51,654 bases of DNA from Duganella callida (GTDB lineage Bacteria > Pseudomonadota > Gammaproteobacteria > Burkholderiales > Burkholderiaceae_D). Location: assembly GCF_004614165.1 (NCBI RefSeq), contig NZ_SPVG01000037.1, forward strand, positions 1 through 51,654. The letters are read 5' to 3'. The notes below the pieces were generated by a model. The model saw only the letters and a list, made by a program, of their open reading frames with translations, was not told where the DNA came from and searched no databases. The position numbers were made by a program, and so were the translations under genes. Within the stretch, counting starts at the first letter, position 1. Every line of letters begins with the position of its first letter. Below, in pieces: positions 41,904-49,804 of the stretch.

Positions 41904-43523
41904 ATGAATCCGACGGCGCGGCGTGAAAACGCCGCCCGCCCCGCCCTGCGGCGCGATGCCGCGCCGGTGCTCAAACTGTCCGGCGTGAGCAAGCGCTTTG
42001 CCGGCATCGTGGCGCTGAACAAGGTGTCGCTAAGCGTGCGTGCCGGCGAAGTGATGGCCCTGGTGGGCGAGAACGGCGCCGGCAAGTCGACGTTGGTCAA
42101 GACGCTGACCGGCATCTACCAGCCGGACGAAGGCACGCTGGAGCTGAACGGCCAGCCGCTGCGCTTCCACAACGCCCAGGACGCCACGCGCGCCGGCATC
42201 ACCGCCGTGCACCAGGAAACCGTGATGTTCGATGAGCTGACGGTGGCGGAAAACATCTACGTCGGCCGCCAGCCCTGCCGCAACGGCGGCCGTATCGACT
42301 GGCGCCGCATCGAGCAGGAGGCCGAGCGGCTGTTCGCGCGGCTGGAAGTGTCGCTGCCGGTGCGCGCGCGGGTCAAGGACCTGAGCGTGGCGCAGCGCCA
42401 CTTCGTCGAGATCGCGCGCGCGCTGTCGCAGGAGGCGCGCGTGGTGATCCTGGACGAGCCCACCGCCGCGCTGTCGCAACATGAGATCCACGAGCTGTAC
42501 CGGATCATCGGCCAACTGCGCGCGGCCGGCACGGCGGTGATCTTCATCTCGCACAAGTTCGACGAGATCTACGCGGTGGCCGACAGCTACACCGTCCTGC
42601 GCGACGGCCAGTTCGTGGCCGAGGGCGCGCTGGACGACATCAGCGAGCAGGAACTGGTGGCGCTGATGGTCGGCCGCGCCGTGCATCAGGCCTATCCCAA
42701 GGCCGAGGTGACACCCGGCGAAGTCATACTGGAAGTGGAAAAGTTCTGCCACCCGACCGAGTTCCGCGATGTCAGTTTCCAGCTGCGGCGCGGCGAGATT
42801 CTCGGCTTCTACGGGCTGGTGGGCGCCGGCCGTTCCGAGGTGATGCAGGCCCTGTTCGGCCTCAGCGCCGGCGCGCGCGGCCAGGTGCGGATGCATGGCC
42901 GGCCGCTGAAGATAGGCTGTCCGGCCGACGCCATCGCCCGCGGCATCGCCTATGTGCCGGAAGACCGCCAGCACCAGGGCGCGCACCTGTCGCTGCCGAT
43001 ACTGCACAACATCACCCTGCCCATCCTGGGCAAGATCGGCTTCGTGCTGCGCGGCCGCCGCCAGCGCGAAAATACCGTGGCACGCCACTACGCCGAGCAG
43101 TTGGAGCTGAAGGCGCACAACCTGTGCCAGCTGGTGTCCGAGCTCTCGGGCGGCAACCAGCAGAAGGTAGTGCTGGGCAAATGGCTGGCAACCCATCCGG
43201 AGGTGATCATTCTCGACGAGCCGACCAAGGGCATCGATATCGGCTCTAAGGCCGCCGTGCACCGTTTCGTGGCGGAGCTGGTGGCTAAGGGTATGTCGGT
43301 GATACTGGTGTCGTCCGAGCTGCCGGAGGTGCTGGGCCTGGCCGACCGCGTGGTGGTCATGCACCAGGGCCATATCGTCAATGAATACAGCCGCGCCGAG
43401 GCGACGCCGGAAGTCGTCGTCGCCGCCGCATCGGGCGTCACCGCGGCGCACAAAGCCGCGATAAGCGCGGCGTCGCCGGTGCGCACAGCTGCGCCGGCCA
43501 CTGAATCGGGAGCATCCACATGA
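41904..43523 (+). CDS. rhaT: Rhamnose ABC importer ATPase (two nucleotide-binding halves)
   Basis: 539 residues, a tandem ATPase of the ribose/rhamnose (CUT2) class. First half: Walker A GENGAGKST (55-63), signature-like LSVAQ, Walker B VVILDEPTAAL. Second half: degenerate Walker A GLVGAGRSE, signature LSGGNQQKV, Walker B VIILDEPTKGI. One site is thus weakened, as is usual in CUT2. ATG 41904 gives the best spacing to the GGTGAG ribosome site; ATG 41898 and GTG 41892 are in frame too. A C-terminal alanine-rich tail of about 25 residues looks disordered. Its stop overlaps the next start (ATGA). Confidence 0.93.
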   Translation: MNPTARRENAARPALRRDAAPVLKLSGVSKRFAGIVALNKVSLSVRAGEVMALVGENGAGKSTLVKTLTGIYQPDEGTLELNGQPLRFHNAQDATRAGITAVHQETVMFDELTVAENIYVGRQPCRNGGRIDWRRIEQEAERLFARLEVSLPVRARVKDLSVAQRHFVEIARALSQEARVVILDEPTAALSQHEIHELYRIIGQLRAAGTAVIFISHKFDEIYAVADSYTVLRDGQFVAEGALDDISEQELVALMVGRAVHQAYPKAEVTPGEVILEVEKFCHPTEFRDVSFQLRRGEILGFYGLVGAGRSEVMQALFGLSAGARGQVRMHGRPLKIGCPADAIARGIAYVPEDRQHQGAHLSLPILHNITLPILGKIGFVLRGRRQRENTVARHYAEQLELKAHNLCQLVSELSGGNQQKVVLGKWLATHPEVIILDEPTKGIDIGSKAAVHRFVAELVAKGMSVILVSSELPEVLGLADRVVVMHQGHIVNEYSRAEATPEVVVAAASGVTAAHKAAISAASPVRTAAPATESGAST

Positions 43524-44506
43524 AGCTATTGAAACTACGCGAAATCCAGCTGGCGCTGCTGACGGCGGCGCTGATCCTGCTGGTCGGCTGGCGCGCGCCG
43601 GTGTTCCTGAGCGCCGCCAGTCTGGGCAACCTGCTCACCGATTCCACCCTGCTGATCATGCTGGCGCTGGCGCAGATGCTGGTGATCGTCACGCGCGGCG
43701 TGGACCTGTCGGTGGCCTCCAGCCTGGCGCTGGCCGGCATGATGTCGGCGCTGCTGGCGTCGCACAATCCCGACCTGCCGCTGCCGCTGGTGATGCTGGC
43801 GGCGGCCGCCATCGGCCTGGCGCTGGGACTGGTGAACGGCTATCTGATCGGCTACCTGCAGCTGCCGCCCATCGTGGTCACCTTGGGCACCATGAGCGTC
43901 TACCGCGGCATGGTGTTCGTGCTGTCGGGCGGCGCTTGGGTCTCGTCGCACCAGATGCCGGCTGACTTCATCGCCTTCCCGCTCGGGCGGCTGCTGGGCA
44001 TCACCCACCTGGTGTGGATCGCCGCCGCGACCGTGCTGGCCGCCTGGTTCATCGCGCGCCACAGCCGCTTCGGCCGCGACCTGTACGCGATCGGCAACGA
44101 GCCGGCGTCGGCGCGCTACGTCGGCATCCCGATCGCGCGACGGCTGCTGTGGACTTACGGGATCTCGGGCCTGATGGCCGGCCTGTGCGGCTACCTGTGG
44201 GTGGCGCGCTACGCCGTGGCCTACACCGAAATCGCCTACGGCTTCGAATTCACCGTGATCGCCGCCTGCGTCATCGGCGGCATCAGCATCGCCGGCGGCT
44301 GCGGCAACGTGGCTGGCGCCGCGCTGGGCGGCCTGTTCCTGGCGGTGATCGGCAACGCGCTGCCGGTGGTCAAAGTCTCACCTTTCTGGCAAAGTGCGCT
44401 GACCGGCATCGTCATCCTGACCGCTGTGCTGATCAATTCGCGCGGCGGCCGCAGCAAGGGGCGGCAGATCCTGCCGCTGCATCTGAATACCGGGAGCACC
44501 GCTTGA
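43520..44506 (+). CDS. rhaP: Rhamnose ABC importer permease 1
   Basis: 328 residues, inner-membrane protein with about eight to ten hydrophobic helices and the CUT2 permease signatures (LMIMLALAQMLVIVTRGVDLSVASSLALAGM; GRDLYAIGNEPASARYVGIP; IAACVIGGISIAGGCGNVAGAALGG). It pairs with the next gene to form the membrane channel of the rhamnose importer. It starts in a 4-base ATGA overlap with rhaT and ends overlapping rhaQ. Confidence 0.93.
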   Translation: MKLLKLREIQLALLTAALILLVGWRAPVFLSAASLGNLLTDSTLLIMLALAQMLVIVTRGVDLSVASSLALAGMMSALLASHNPDLPLPLVMLAAAAIGLALGLVNGYLIGYLQLPPIVVTLGTMSVYRGMVFVLSGGAWVSSHQMPADFIAFPLGRLLGITHLVWIAAATVLAAWFIARHSRFGRDLYAIGNEPASARYVGIPIARRLLWTYGISGLMAGLCGYLWVARYAVAYTEIAYGFEFTVIAACVIGGISIAGGCGNVAGAALGGLFLAVIGNALPVVKVSPFWQSALTGIVILTAVLINSRGGRSKGRQILPLHLNTGSTA

Positions 44507-45519
44507 ACTCGACTTTACTTGAATCCGTGCCTACTACCTCACGCTACGTCATCGCCGATAAACCCGGCTTTAAACTCACCGCCGCGCTGGGCCGCTGGGA
44601 AGCCCTGCTCGCCCTGCTGCTGATACTGGCCTTCGTGGTCAACGGCGTACTGCAGCCGGCCTTCCTCGATCCCTACAACCTGGCTGACGGCACCTTCAAC
44701 TTCAGCGAAAAGGCGCTGATCGCGCTGCCGATGGCGCTGCTGATCATCATCCGCGAGATCGACATCTCGGTGTCCGGCATCCTGGCCTTGTCCTCGGTGG
44801 CGATGGGCATGGCCAAGGCGGCCGGTGCGCCGCCGGAAGCGCTGCTGCCGATCGCGCTGGCCACCGGCGCGCTGTGCGGCTGCCTGAACGGCTTGCTGGT
44901 GACGCGCTTCGCGCTGCCCTCCATCGTGGTCACCATCGGCACCGTGTCGCTGTTCCGCGGCCTGGCCAGCGTGGTGCTGGGCGATAAGGCCTACACGGGC
45001 TACCCGCAGGTCATGGCCGACTGGGGCCAGGGCTACTTCTTCGACGTGATCCCGCGCGAATTCGTGCTGCTGCTGGGGTTTGCCGCGCTGTTCGCGGTGG
45101 TGCTGCACGCCACGGCCTGGGGACGCCGCATCTACGCCATCGGCAATAACCCCACCGCCGCGCTGTTCTCTGGCATCGCCGTGCAGCGTTACCGCCTGGC
45201 GCTGTTCATGCTGACCGGCCTGATGTCGGGACTGGCCGCCTACCTGCTGACGGGCCGCATCGGCAGCACCCGCCCCAACATCGCCATGGGCTGGGAGCTG
45301 GAAGTGATCACCATGGTAATCCTCGGCGGCGTGAGCATCGCCGGCGGCGCCGGCACCATCGGCGGCGTGATGCTGGCGGTGCTGACGCTCGGCACGGTCA
45401 CCTATGGCCTGTCGCTGGCGAATATCCCGGGCATCTATATGACCATCGTGGTCGGTGTGCTGCTGCTGGTGACCATCGCCCTGCCACGCCTGCTGCGCGG
45501 GAAGAAGGTCGCCAAATGA
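44503..45519 (+). CDS. rhaQ: Rhamnose ABC importer permease 2, TTG start
   Basis: 338 residues. Same CUT2 permease family as the previous gene, with ALIALPMALLIIIREIDISVSGILALSSVAMG, GRRIYAIGNNPTAALFSGI and VITMVILGGVSIAGGAGTIGG. The start is a TTG that overlaps the rhaP stop (TTGA), with GGAG six bases upstream. The frame is open far upstream through rhaP, but that is a shadow, and the only later option is a GTG at 44526. Second permease half of the rhamnose importer. Confidence 0.92.
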   Translation: MNSTLLESVPTTSRYVIADKPGFKLTAALGRWEALLALLLILAFVVNGVLQPAFLDPYNLADGTFNFSEKALIALPMALLIIIREIDISVSGILALSSVAMGMAKAAGAPPEALLPIALATGALCGCLNGLLVTRFALPSIVVTIGTVSLFRGLASVVLGDKAYTGYPQVMADWGQGYFFDVIPREFVLLLGFAALFAVVLHATAWGRRIYAIGNNPTAALFSGIAVQRYRLALFMLTGLMSGLAAYLLTGRIGSTRPNIAMGWELEVITMVILGGVSIAGGAGTIGGVMLAVLTLGTVTYGLSLANIPGIYMTIVVGVLLLVTIALPRLLRGKKVAK

Positions 45520-46877
45520 CGGCTGATGCGACCGTGGTTCTTGACATCGGCAAGACCAACGTCAAACTGTCGCTGCTGGACCGCGCCGGCGCAGTGCTGG
45601 ACGAGCGCCGCATGGCCAATGCGGTGCTGCACGACGCCCCGTATCCGCACTACGACACCGACCGCATGTGGCACTGGATGCTGGACGCCATGCGCGCCTT
45701 TGCCGGCATGGCGCAGGTGGATGCCATCGTGCCGGTGACCCACGGCGCTACTGCCGCTCTGGTGGACGATGCCGGGTTGGTGCTGCCGGTGCTCGATTAC
45801 GAGTTCGAGCCGCCGGCGTCGCAGTCCGACTACCGCGCGCTGCGGCCCGGCTACGAAGCCACCCGCTCGCCGCTGCTGCCGGCGGGGTTGAATCTCGGCC
45901 GCCAGCTGGTGTGGCTGGCGCAGAGCCATCCCGCCGAATTCCAGCGTGCGCGTCACATCCTCATGTACCCGCAGTACTGGGCATGGCGCTTGTCCGGCAT
46001 GGCGGCCAGCGAGGTGACGTCGCTCGGCTGCCATACGGATTTGTGGCAGCCGGCGCGCAAACAGTATTCATCGCTGGTCGGGCGCATGGGCTGGAGCGCC
46101 CTGTTCCCGCCGCTGCGCGACGCCTGGGCGGTGCTGGGAGAGATCAAGCCCGAGCTGGCGGAGCAGACCGGCCTGCCGCCGCAATGCAAAATCATCTGCG
46201 GCATCCACGACAGCAACGCCTCGCTGCTGCGCCATATCCAGACCGCGGCAGACCGGCAGCCACTGAGCGTGCTGTCCACCGGCACCTGGGTCATCGCCGC
46301 CGCCATCGGCATGCCGCTGGACGGCCTGCGCGAAGAAGCCGACATGCTGGCCAACAGTAATGCCCTCGGCCAGCCTGTGGCCTGCATGCGCTTCATGGGA
46401 GGCCGCGAATTCGCCGAACTGGCCGGCCCCGATGCCGTCGTCTGCAGCGTGGCAGACCTGCAACGCCTGATCGAACAAGGCACCATGGCCCTGCCCTGCT
46501 TCTCCGCCGCCGGCGGCCCTTTCGCCGGCCGCGCCGGCAGCACCACCGGCCCGGCGCCGCAAAGCCCGCAGGAACGTTACGCGCTGGCGACGCTGTACTG
46601 CGTGCTGATGAGCGACCACTGTCTGACCGCACTGGGCGCCGCCGGCGCGGTGGTGGTGGAAGGCAGCTACACCGGCAATCCGCACTTCGGCCCGCTGCTG
46701 GCGGCGCTGCGTCCTAGGCAGACCATCTTCTGCTCCGACGACACCGCCGGCACCACCTGCGGCGGCTGGATGCTGCACCACTGGGGCGAACGGCCCGTCG
46801 GCGCCAACACCCTGTGCGCGCCAGCCGATCTTCGCGGCTGGGACGAGTATCGCAAGCGCTGGCTTGCGCTAGTCTGA
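45516..46877 (+). CDS. rhaK: FGGY-family sugar kinase, probable L-rhamnulose kinase
   Basis: 453 residues, cytoplasmic. FGGY/hexokinase-fold features: phosphate loop DIGKTNVKLSLLD near the N-terminus, VPVTHGATAALVDD, CGIHDSNASLL with the catalytic-type aspartate, STGTWVIAA as the second phosphate motif and EGSYTGNPHFGPLL near the end. Starts in an ATGA overlap with rhaQ. In Rhizobium the equivalent RhaK phosphorylates rhamnulose and is also needed for transport; the same place in the operon supports that here. The usual neighbouring rhamnose mutarotase gene is absent. Function assigned by family and context. Confidence 0.88.
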   Translation: MTADATVVLDIGKTNVKLSLLDRAGAVLDERRMANAVLHDAPYPHYDTDRMWHWMLDAMRAFAGMAQVDAIVPVTHGATAALVDDAGLVLPVLDYEFEPPASQSDYRALRPGYEATRSPLLPAGLNLGRQLVWLAQSHPAEFQRARHILMYPQYWAWRLSGMAASEVTSLGCHTDLWQPARKQYSSLVGRMGWSALFPPLRDAWAVLGEIKPELAEQTGLPPQCKIICGIHDSNASLLRHIQTAADRQPLSVLSTGTWVIAAAIGMPLDGLREEADMLANSNALGQPVACMRFMGGREFAELAGPDAVVCSVADLQRLIEQGTMALPCFSAAGGPFAGRAGSTTGPAPQSPQERYALATLYCVLMSDHCLTALGAAGAVVVEGSYTGNPHFGPLLAALRPRQTIFCSDDTAGTTCGGWMLHHWGERPVGANTLCAPADLRGWDEYRKRWLALV

Positions 46878-46883
46878 CCAACG

Positions 46884-46901
46884 CCATGCTTATTTGCATG
46901 G
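46884..46901. repeat. Small inverted repeat after rhaK
   Basis: CCATGC (46884-46889) and GCATGG (46896-46901) with a 6-base loop lie in the 41-base gap between rhaK and the convergent DUF2783 gene. It is followed on the plus strand by AAAAA, not T, so it is a weak terminator candidate. Confidence 0.25.
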
Positions 46902-46918
46902 AAAAACGCTCCGTTGCG

Positions 46919-47137
46919 TCAGTTCGGCATCTGAGCGATCTCTATCTTCACACGGGCCAGCGCACAGGCTTCGCCCAGCACCTTCATGTCGCCGATGTGA
47001 TTGCAGAGCAGCAGCAACAGCTGGGCGTTGAACATTTCGGACTGGCGCGTGTCCAGTCCTTCCTGCGAGTCGCTCAGCATGTCGTACAGCGCTTCAAAGT
47101 CGTCGAGATTCTGGCGCAGATTGAGTTGGGTGATCAT
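46919..47137 (-). CDS. Small DUF2783-family protein
   Basis: 72 residues, predicted cytoplasmic and helical: LNLRQNLDDFEALYDMLSDSQEGLDTRQSEMFNAQLLLLLCNHIGD matches the DUF2783 pattern (acidic start, E/Q-GL turn, NA-LLLLL-N-IGD). Function unknown. The start MITQLN is fixed by AGGAGG five bases upstream; an in-frame start at 47167 lacks such a site. The gene begins inside the last 44 bases of the GlxA-type regulator gene in another frame, so the two are read together. Confidence 0.8.
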   Translation of the reverse strand: MITQLNLRQNLDDFEALYDMLSDSQEGLDTRQSEMFNAQLLLLLCNHIGDMKVLGEACALARVKIEIAQMPN

Positions 47138-48119
47138 ATCGTCCTCCTGGATAGTTGATGCTTGCATTCTTGCGGTAGTGCTCGCGGTACAACCGCGGCG
47201 TGGTGTTGAGCTGGCGCGAAAAGATCATGCGCATCTGCGTCGCGCTATTGAAGCCGCTCTGGAAGGCCACGGTCTTCATCGGTATATCGCTGTCTTCCAG
47301 CAGCTTGCGCGCGTGATCGACCCGCAACTGGTCGACAAACACCGACGGCGTCACATGCATATGCTTGGCAAATGCCCGTGAAAAAGTACGCCGGCTTACG
47401 CCCACCGCATCGGCAATCTCCTCGATGCTCAAGGCTACGCTGATATTGTCGGTGACGTATTTCCAAACGCGCGTGACCAGGGTTTCCTCCTCCGGCGCCG
47501 CCGCCAGATACGGGCTGTATTGCGACTGCCCGCCATCGCGGCGCAGGTAGACGATCAGACGTTCCGCCACCTTGGCCGCCAGCTCGTGGCCCCAGTCCTC
47601 GGCCACCAGCGCCAGGCACAAATCGATGCCGGCGCTGACGCCGCCGCAAGTGAACACGTTGCCGTCGCGGACGAAGATCTTGTCCGGCCGCACGCTCAAT
47701 TGCGGGAATTGTTGGGCCAAACGCGCCGTGTGATCCCAATGGGTGGTCACTTCGCGCCCCGCCAGCAGGCCGGCATGCGCCAGCAGGAACACCCCGTTGC
47801 AGACGGCGCCGTAGCGCCCCGCCGCCTGCGCCTGCCGGCCCAGCCAGCCGACCAGCGCCGGCACGGGGCGATAGTCGGGATAGCGCGGTCCGCCGGCCAC
47901 CAGCAGCAGATCGCTATGGCCGCTGAAATCCTGGTAGCCGTGCGACACCTTGAACTCCATGCCGCTCGAACTGGCCACACTGCCGGCCTGCTCGCCCACC
48001 AGGGTCACTTCGTAACGGTCGGCTTCGGCCAGGAACTGATTGGCCTCGCTGAACACATCCAGCGGCCCGGCCACGTCGAGCGCCTGCACGCCATCCAGTA
48101 TCAGTAAAGTGAGTTTCAT
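47094..48119 (-). CDS. GlxA-type transcriptional regulator (DJ-1/PfpI domain plus AraC helix-turn-helix)
   Basis: 341 residues. Residues about 1-175 are a DJ-1/PfpI (glutamine-amidotransferase-like) domain with a cysteine at the nucleophile elbow (C107 in GAVCNGVFLLAHAG). Residues about 215-320 are an AraC-type DNA-binding domain (LSIEEIADAVGVSRRTFSRAFAKHMHVTPSVFVDQLRVDHA, then VAFQSGFNSATQMRMIFSRQLNTTPRLYREHYR). Ligand unknown. It precedes and overlaps the DUF2783 gene. The CzcE-like gene lies 21 bases upstream on the same strand, so three genes may form one transcript. Confidence 0.92.
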   Translation of the reverse strand: MKLTLLILDGVQALDVAGPLDVFSEANQFLAEADRYEVTLVGEQAGSVASSSGMEFKVSHGYQDFSGHSDLLLVAGGPRYPDYRPVPALVGWLGRQAQAAGRYGAVCNGVFLLAHAGLLAGREVTTHWDHTARLAQQFPQLSVRPDKIFVRDGNVFTCGGVSAGIDLCLALVAEDWGHELAAKVAERLIVYLRRDGGQSQYSPYLAAAPEEETLVTRVWKYVTDNISVALSIEEIADAVGVSRRTFSRAFAKHMHVTPSVFVDQLRVDHARKLLEDSDIPMKTVAFQSGFNSATQMRMIFSRQLNTTPRLYREHYRKNASINYPGGRYDHPTQSAPESRRL

Positions 48120-48140
48120 CGGACCGCTCCCGCGCGAGAT

Positions 48141-48470
48141 TTAACGGTACAGCGGATCCGGTGCGACGTAGACCGTCACGCCGTCCGCATGCATGGTCTT
48201 GGGCAGCAGCGCCGCCAGCGCGATGGCGCGGCTCTGACCATATACCTGGAAGTTCCAGGTGTACTGCTGGCCGCCGACGCTGAAGGTGATGACCTCACCG
48301 TTGGTTACCTGCACGTGGCGGGTGTCGCTGCCGATTTCGATCACGCGGCTGGCCGCGCTGGCCGCCGCCGGCGCGCCGTAGTATTTGGCGTCGATTTCGC
48401 CCGCGGCGGCAGTCATGCTGTAGGCGCTTGCGGCCAGGGCCATGGCGATCAGGGTTTGGGTACGTAACAT
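48141..48470 (-). CDS. Small periplasmic CzcE-like protein
   Basis: 109 residues with a signal peptide ending MTAAAGE. The remainder (DAKYYGAPA, ASRVIEIGSDTRHVQVTNGEVITFSVGGQQYTWNF, ending VTVYVAPDPLYR) matches the CzcE family of small periplasmic metal-binding proteins known from Cupriavidus. No metal efflux operon is near, and the protein has few histidines, so metal binding here is uncertain. ATG 48470 is set by AAGGAG upstream; the frame is open further upstream without a ribosome site. It lies between a GlxA-type regulator and an MFS exporter on the same strand. Confidence 0.75.
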   Translation of the reverse strand: MLRTQTLIAMALAASAYSMTAAAGEIDAKYYGAPAAASAASRVIEIGSDTRHVQVTNGEVITFSVGGQQYTWNFQVYGQSRAIALAALLPKTMHADGVTVYVAPDPLYR

Positions 48471-48501
48471 GATGAGACTCCTTGTGAAAAAAGACGGGGG
48501 T

Positions 48502-49695
48502 TCAAGAGCGCTGGCGCCAGTGGCACAGCGCGGCAATCAGGCCCAGGGCGATGCCGGACAAGGACACGCCGCTCCAGCCGTAATGGCTCATGGCCCAGCC
48601 GCTGGCGGCCACGCCGAGAGCGCCGCCGCCGAAGGTGGCGGTCATGTACAGGCTGTTGATGCGGCCCTGGGCCTTGGGATCGGCGGCAAAGGCGCGGGTC
48701 TGGTTGGCCACCAGACCGGCCTGGACGCCGATGTCGAGTACGATCACACCAAGCACCAGCAGCACCAGCGAAGTGGCGGCGCCGGCCAGCAGCAGATAGG
48801 ACAAGGTGACGATGCCGATCGCCGCGGCGATCACGGCACGCGCGCCCAGCCGGTCGGTGGCGCGTCCGCTGAACGAGGCCGCCAGCGCGCCGGAAGCGCC
48901 GATGATGCCGAAGGCGCCGGCCCAGCCGCTGCCCAGGTGCCAGGGGCCGCTGGCCAGCAGCGCCGCCAGGTTGACCCAGAACGCGTTGAAGCAGGCCCAC
49001 AGCAGCGCCTGGATCAGCATGGAGGCGCGGATGGCGCGGTGGTCGCGCATCAGCGGCCACATCGATTTCAACAACTGGCCGTAGGACAGCGTGGTGCCGG
49101 CCATCCCACGCGGCAGCAACAGCGCGGCGGCGATCCCGACCGGCACCATGAATGCCGCCTCGACGCCATACACGGCGCGCCAGCCCCAGGCCGCGCCGAC
49201 CGCGCCGCTGACAGTGCGGCCCAGCAGGATGCCGACCATGATGCCGCTGACCACCGTGCCGACCGAACGGCCACGCTCGGCCGGCGCCGACATCACCGCG
49301 GCAAACGGCACCAATTGCTGCGGCACACAGGCCACCGCGCCCAGCCCGAACGAGGCCGCCATCAGCAGCCCCACGCTGCGCGACAGCGAGGCCACCACCG
49401 CCAGCAGCAGCGCCAGCACGATCTGGACCAGCACCAGCTTGCGCCGGTCGTAACGGTCCCCCAGCGGCAGCAACAGCGCCAGGCCGGTGGCAAAGCCCAG
49501 CAAGGCCACGCTGGCCACCAGGTCGGCGGTGGCCAGGTCGAGTCCGAGGTCGGCGGCGATCAGCGGCAGAATCGGCTGGATGCAGTACAGGTTGGTGATC
49601 ACGGCGCCCGCGATCACCGCCATCATCAGGATTCTGGCGCGCGACGCGACCGGCTGGACCGGTACGTCGGCGGGATGGATAGTCTGGGCGCTCAC
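48502..49695 (-). CDS. MFS transporter (drug or metabolite exporter), GTG start
   Basis: 397 residues with about 12 hydrophobic helices in two six-helix halves. The loop after helix 2 carries the MFS motif A (PLGDRYDRRKLV), and PILPLIAADLGLDLATADLVASVALLGFATG opens the protein. It resembles the YnfM/Bcr-type exporters. The GTG start has GGAGAG five bases upstream, and there is no in-frame ATG nearby. Divergent from a LysR regulator with a 109-base gap that holds a perfect 12-bp palindrome; this pairing suggests that the LysR protein controls the transporter. Substrate unknown. Confidence 0.9.
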   Translation of the reverse strand: MSAQTIHPADVPVQPVASRARILMMAVIAGAVITNLYCIQPILPLIAADLGLDLATADLVASVALLGFATGLALLLPLGDRYDRRKLVLVQIVLALLLAVVASLSRSVGLLMAASFGLGAVACVPQQLVPFAAVMSAPAERGRSVGTVVSGIMVGILLGRTVSGAVGAAWGWRAVYGVEAAFMVPVGIAAALLLPRGMAGTTLSYGQLLKSMWPLMRDHRAIRASMLIQALLWACFNAFWVNLAALLASGPWHLGSGWAGAFGIIGASGALAASFSGRATDRLGARAVIAAAIGIVTLSYLLLAGAATSLVLLVLGVIVLDIGVQAGLVANQTRAFAADPKAQGRINSLYMTATFGGGALGVAASGWAMSHYGWSGVSLSGIALGLIAALCHWRQRS

Positions 49696-49714
49696 GGCAT
49701 CTCTCCATTGATTG

Positions 49715-49726
49715 AAGTCATGACTT
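49715..49726. promoter_or_regulatory. 12-bp palindrome AAGTCATGACTT in the MFS/LysR gap
   Basis: A perfect palindrome 20-31 bases before the MFS start codon. LysR-type regulators bind dyad sequences in the divergent gap, so it is the best operator candidate here. The second half of the gap (49761-49785) has only a weak TCCC/GGGA repeat. Confidence 0.45.
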
Positions 49727-49804
49727 GCAGTCTAGATACTTGCGCCCACAAAGAGAATCCCATAAGATCGGGAATCACTCTTCCAAAATTTGATAGGATC
49801 TCGT

